From NCBI GenBank assembly GCA_916720425.1, contig CAKARD010000024.1, positions 1-15,222 on the forward strand: 15,222 nucleotides of DNA. The letters are read 5' to 3'. Below are positions 12,810-15,222 of the stretch, piece by piece. The notes below the pieces were generated by a model, which did not search any database, was not told the DNA's origin, and worked only from the letters and a program-made list of their open reading frames with translations. A program made the translations under genes and the position numbers. Every line of letters begins with the position of its first letter. Position 1 is the stretch's first letter. Source of the DNA: an uncultured Kingella sp. Its GTDB lineage: Bacteria; Pseudomonadota; Gammaproteobacteria; Burkholderiales; Neisseriaceae.

Positions 12810-15222
12810 TTAATCTTGCTGTTGTGCAATATGTTTATGCCATGCTTGTACGCTGTTAACGGTCAGCATATTTAGGCTTTTTACACCTTCACTCATGGCT
12901 TCACCACCTGCAATAGTAGTATATTGTGGCACGCGTGCCATTAGTGCGCTATGGCGAATGGAGTGGCTGTCTGCAACAGACTGGATATCGCTGGTAACCG
13001 TATTAACCACTAATGCAATTTCACCATTTTTAATAGAATCCACAATATGCGGACGACCTTCTTGCACTTTGTTAACCACTTGTACTGTAATGCCGTGTTG
13101 TGCCAAAAATGTTGCTGTACCACGTGTCGCACACAAACCATAACCCAATGCTTGGAAATTTTTAGCAGTTTGTAAAATCAAAGGTTTATCTTCGTCTTTC
13201 ACTGCCAAGAAAATTTTACCTGTGCTGGGCATGCGTTCACCCGCCCCCAATTGTGCTTTTAAATAGGCTTCACCAAAGGTTTTGGCGATACCCATTACTT
13301 CGCCAGTTGAGCGCATTTCTGGCCCCAAAATGGTATCTACGCCAGGGAATTTGATAAATGGGAATACCGCTTCTTTTACGGCATAAAAATCCGGAATCAC
13401 TTCTTGAGTAAATCCTTGTTCTTGCAAGCTTATATCAGCCATTGCGCGTGCACCAATTTTGGCCAATGGTACGCTGGTTGCTTTGGAAACAAACGGCACG
13501 GTACGGCTGGCGCGTGGGTTCACTTCCAAGACAAATACCACGCCCTCTTGCACAGCAAATTGCACATTCATCAAACCTTTCACATGCAAGGCAAATGCCA
13601 TGGCTTTGGTTTGGCGGCGAATTTCATCTTGAATTTCATTGCTCAATGAATACGGAGGCAAAGAACAACCTGAATCGCCTGAGTGAATACCTGCTTGTTC
13701 CACGTGCTGCATAATGCCACCAATAACCACCTCTTTACCGTCAGAGACACAATCTACATCCACTTCAATTGCGTTGTTTAGGAAAAAATCCAATAACACA
13801 GGACTGTCTTCTGATACTTTCACAGCTTCGCGCATATAGGTTTGTAGTTGTTCTGGGCTGTGTACCACTTGCATAGCGCGACCACCTAATACATAAGACG
13901 GGCGCACCACCAGTGGATAACCAATTTCTTCAGCAAGAGTTAAAGCTTCATTTTCATTGCGTGCAATACGGTTTGAGGGTTGACGCAGGCCAAGCTCATT
14001 TAACACTTTTTGGAAGCGTTCGCGATCTTCAGCAGCATCAATACTATCGGCTGATGTCCCGATGATATTGACACCATTTTCAACCAGTGCATTTGCCAAT
14101 TTCAATGGCGTTTGACCGCCATAATGCACGATGACACCCCAAGGATTCTCCTTGCGTACAATTTCCAACACATCTTCTAATGTCAAAGGCTCAAAATACA
14201 AGCGGTCAGACGTATCAAAATCGGTAGAAACGGTTTCAGGGTTGCAATTGACCATAATCGTTTCGAAACCTGATTCACGCAATGCCAACGCTGCATGGAC
14301 ACAACAATAGTCAAACTCAATCCCTTGACCAATGCGGTTGGGGCCACCACCTAAAATCATGACTTTTTTGTGATTACTTGGACGCGCTTCGCATTCTTCT
14401 TCGTAAGTGGAATATAAATAGGCCGTATCTGTGGCAAATTCTGCTGCACAAGTGTCTACGCGTTTATAAACAGGATGCAAATTTAAAGTGTAACGATGTT
14501 TACGTACTTCAGTTTCGTTAATATTAAGCAATTGTGCCAAGCGTTTATCAGAAAAGCCTTTACGTTTTAGACGGCGCAAGGTTGCATAATCTAAATCATT
14601 TAAACTGCGATTAGTAAGGCATTGCTCTTCTTTAATCAAATCTTCGATTTGTGCCAAGAACCATGCATCAATTTTGCAAATATCGTGAATTTCTTGCAAA
14701 CTGAATCCAACACGGAATGCGTCTGCTACAAATAACATTCGTTCAGCACGAGGATTGGCTAATTCGCGGCGAATCTCTGCTTTATCGGTTGAACGTGGGT
14801 TAAAACCACATAATCCTGTCTCCAAACCGCGCAAAGCTTTTTGGAATGATTCTTGAATGGTGCGGCCTATTGCCATGACTTCGCCCACCGATTTCATTTG
14901 TGTGGTTAAAGTATCATCTGCGGCAGGGAATTTTTCAAACGCGAAACGCGGGATTTTGGTCACGACATAGTCAATGGAAGGCTCGAACGACGCGGGCGTG
15001 CGGCCGCCGGTAATGTCGTTGCGCAACTCGTCCAGTGTGAAGCCAACTGCCAATTTTGCGGCAACTTTAGCAATCGGGAATCCTGTTGCTTTGGAAGCTA
15101 ATGCAGACGAACGCGATACGCGCGGGTTCATCTCAATCACAATCATCTCACCATTTTCAGGGTTTACTGCAAACTGAACGTTTGAGCCGCCGGTATCCAC
15201 GCCGATTTCGCGCAATACTGCC
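12810..15222 (-). CDS. carB: Carbamoyl-phosphate synthase large subunit (5' end outside window)
   Basis: CarB makes carbamoyl phosphate from bicarbonate, two ATP and ammonia supplied by CarA, feeding pyrimidine and arginine synthesis. About 803 C-terminal residues are present. Roughly 270 N-terminal ones are missing because the frame runs off the right edge; an apparent TTG start at 15215 is an internal Leu. In order the window shows the end of the first ATP-grasp domain (REIGVDTGGSNVQFAV, IEMNPRVSRSSALASKATG), the helical oligomerisation region, and the second synthetase half (GGGPNRIGQGIEFDYC, MVNCNPETVSTDFD, HYGGQTPLKLA). The second ATP-grasp region (VVRPSYVLGGRAM, LEVNPRASRTVPFVSKAT) and the C-terminal MGS-like allosteric domain (from about MPSTGKIFLAV) follow. 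The frame is intact. A patch at 14981-15044 is strikingly GC-rich compared with the rest. Confidence 0.97.
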   Translation of the reverse strand, partial: AVLREIGVDTGGSNVQFAVNPENGEMIVIEMNPRVSRSSALASKATGFPIAKVAAKLAVGFTLDELRNDITGGRTPASFEPSIDYVVTKIPRFAFEKFPAADDTLTTQMKSVGEVMAIGRTIQESFQKALRGLETGLCGFNPRSTDKAEIRRELANPRAERMLFVADAFRVGFSLQEIHDICKIDAWFLAQIEDLIKEEQCLTNRSLNDLDYATLRRLKRKGFSDKRLAQLLNINETEVRKHRYTLNLHPVYKRVDTCAAEFATDTAYLYSTYEEECEARPSNHKKVMILGGGPNRIGQGIEFDYCCVHAALALRESGFETIMVNCNPETVSTDFDTSDRLYFEPLTLEDVLEIVRKENPWGVIVHYGGQTPLKLANALVENGVNIIGTSADSIDAAEDRERFQKVLNELGLRQPSNRIARNENEALTLAEEIGYPLVVRPSYVLGGRAMQVVHSPEQLQTYMREAVKVSEDSPVLLDFFLNNAIEVDVDCVSDGKEVVIGGIMQHVEQAGIHSGDSGCSLPPYSLSNEIQDEIRRQTKAMAFALHVKGLMNVQFAVQEGVVFVLEVNPRASRTVPFVSKATSVPLAKIGARAMADISLQEQGFTQEVIPDFYAVKEAVFPFIKFPGVDTILGPEMRSTGEVMGIAKTFGEAYLKAQLGAGERMPSTGKIFLAVKDEDKPLILQTAKNFQALGYGLCATRGTATFLAQHGITVQVVNKVQEGRPHIVDSIKNGEIALVVNTVTSDIQSVADSHSIRHSALMARVPQYTTIAGGEAMSEGVKSLNMLTVNSVQAWHKHIAQQQD

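Noticed and set aside
13404..13714. Overlapping + strand open frames inside carB
   Set aside because: They are shadows of the conserved carB frame with no ribosome site or family resemblance.

Overview
This is an AT-rich (roughly 40% G+C) bacterial chromosome segment made up almost entirely of housekeeping genes. It most likely comes from a low-GC member of the Neisseriaceae (Betaproteobacteria). The evidence is the gene content: RlmD, Lnt, YgfX, AdhP, RecJ, GalU, RsfS, ApaH and CarB of proteobacterial type, a VapD-family protein, and a small secreted protein reminiscent of the neisserial adhesin-complex/MliC group. A GC-rich patch in carB also reads like Neisseria-type carB. The canonical neisserial DNA uptake sequence is not evident. 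No tRNA, rRNA, CRISPR, insertion sequence or phage gene was seen, and no stretch over 300 bp lacks a gene.

Layout. (1) 1-115: the 3' end of an unidentified + strand gene, meeting a strong bidirectional terminator (121-150). (2) 154-1475, minus: a VapD-family gene and an exported L,D-transpeptidase joined by an ATGA overlap. (3) 1623-3356, plus: a small secreted two-cysteine protein, then a structured intergenic inverted repeat, then rlmD. (4) 3370-5652, minus: conserved hypothetical protein, YgfX-like membrane protein and lnt, tightly packed as one operon. (5) 5746-6810, minus: zinc alcohol dehydrogenase adhP with its own promoter, a perfect FNR-type box and a strong terminator. (6) 6933-9430, minus: recJ followed by a histidine phosphatase. 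(7) 9541-12743, plus: galU, rsfS, a TPR protein and apaH. (8) 12810-15222, minus: carB, cut off at its 5' end by the window edge.

Together the genes serve cell-envelope building (L,D-transpeptidase, Lnt, GalU), RNA and ribosome modification (RlmD, RsfS), DNA repair (RecJ), nucleotide metabolism (ApaH, CarB) and fermentative or redox alcohol metabolism (AdhP).

No convincing new multi-gene system is present. The points most worth a second look are: the FNR-type box placed about 60 bp upstream of the likely adhP start site; the Cys/Gly/His-rich tail on AdhP; the VapD homologue that seems to have lost residues reported as functional and is translationally coupled to a peptidoglycan enzyme; the 52-nt two-stem inverted repeat before rlmD; and the GC-rich carB patch, which suggests mosaic recombination.
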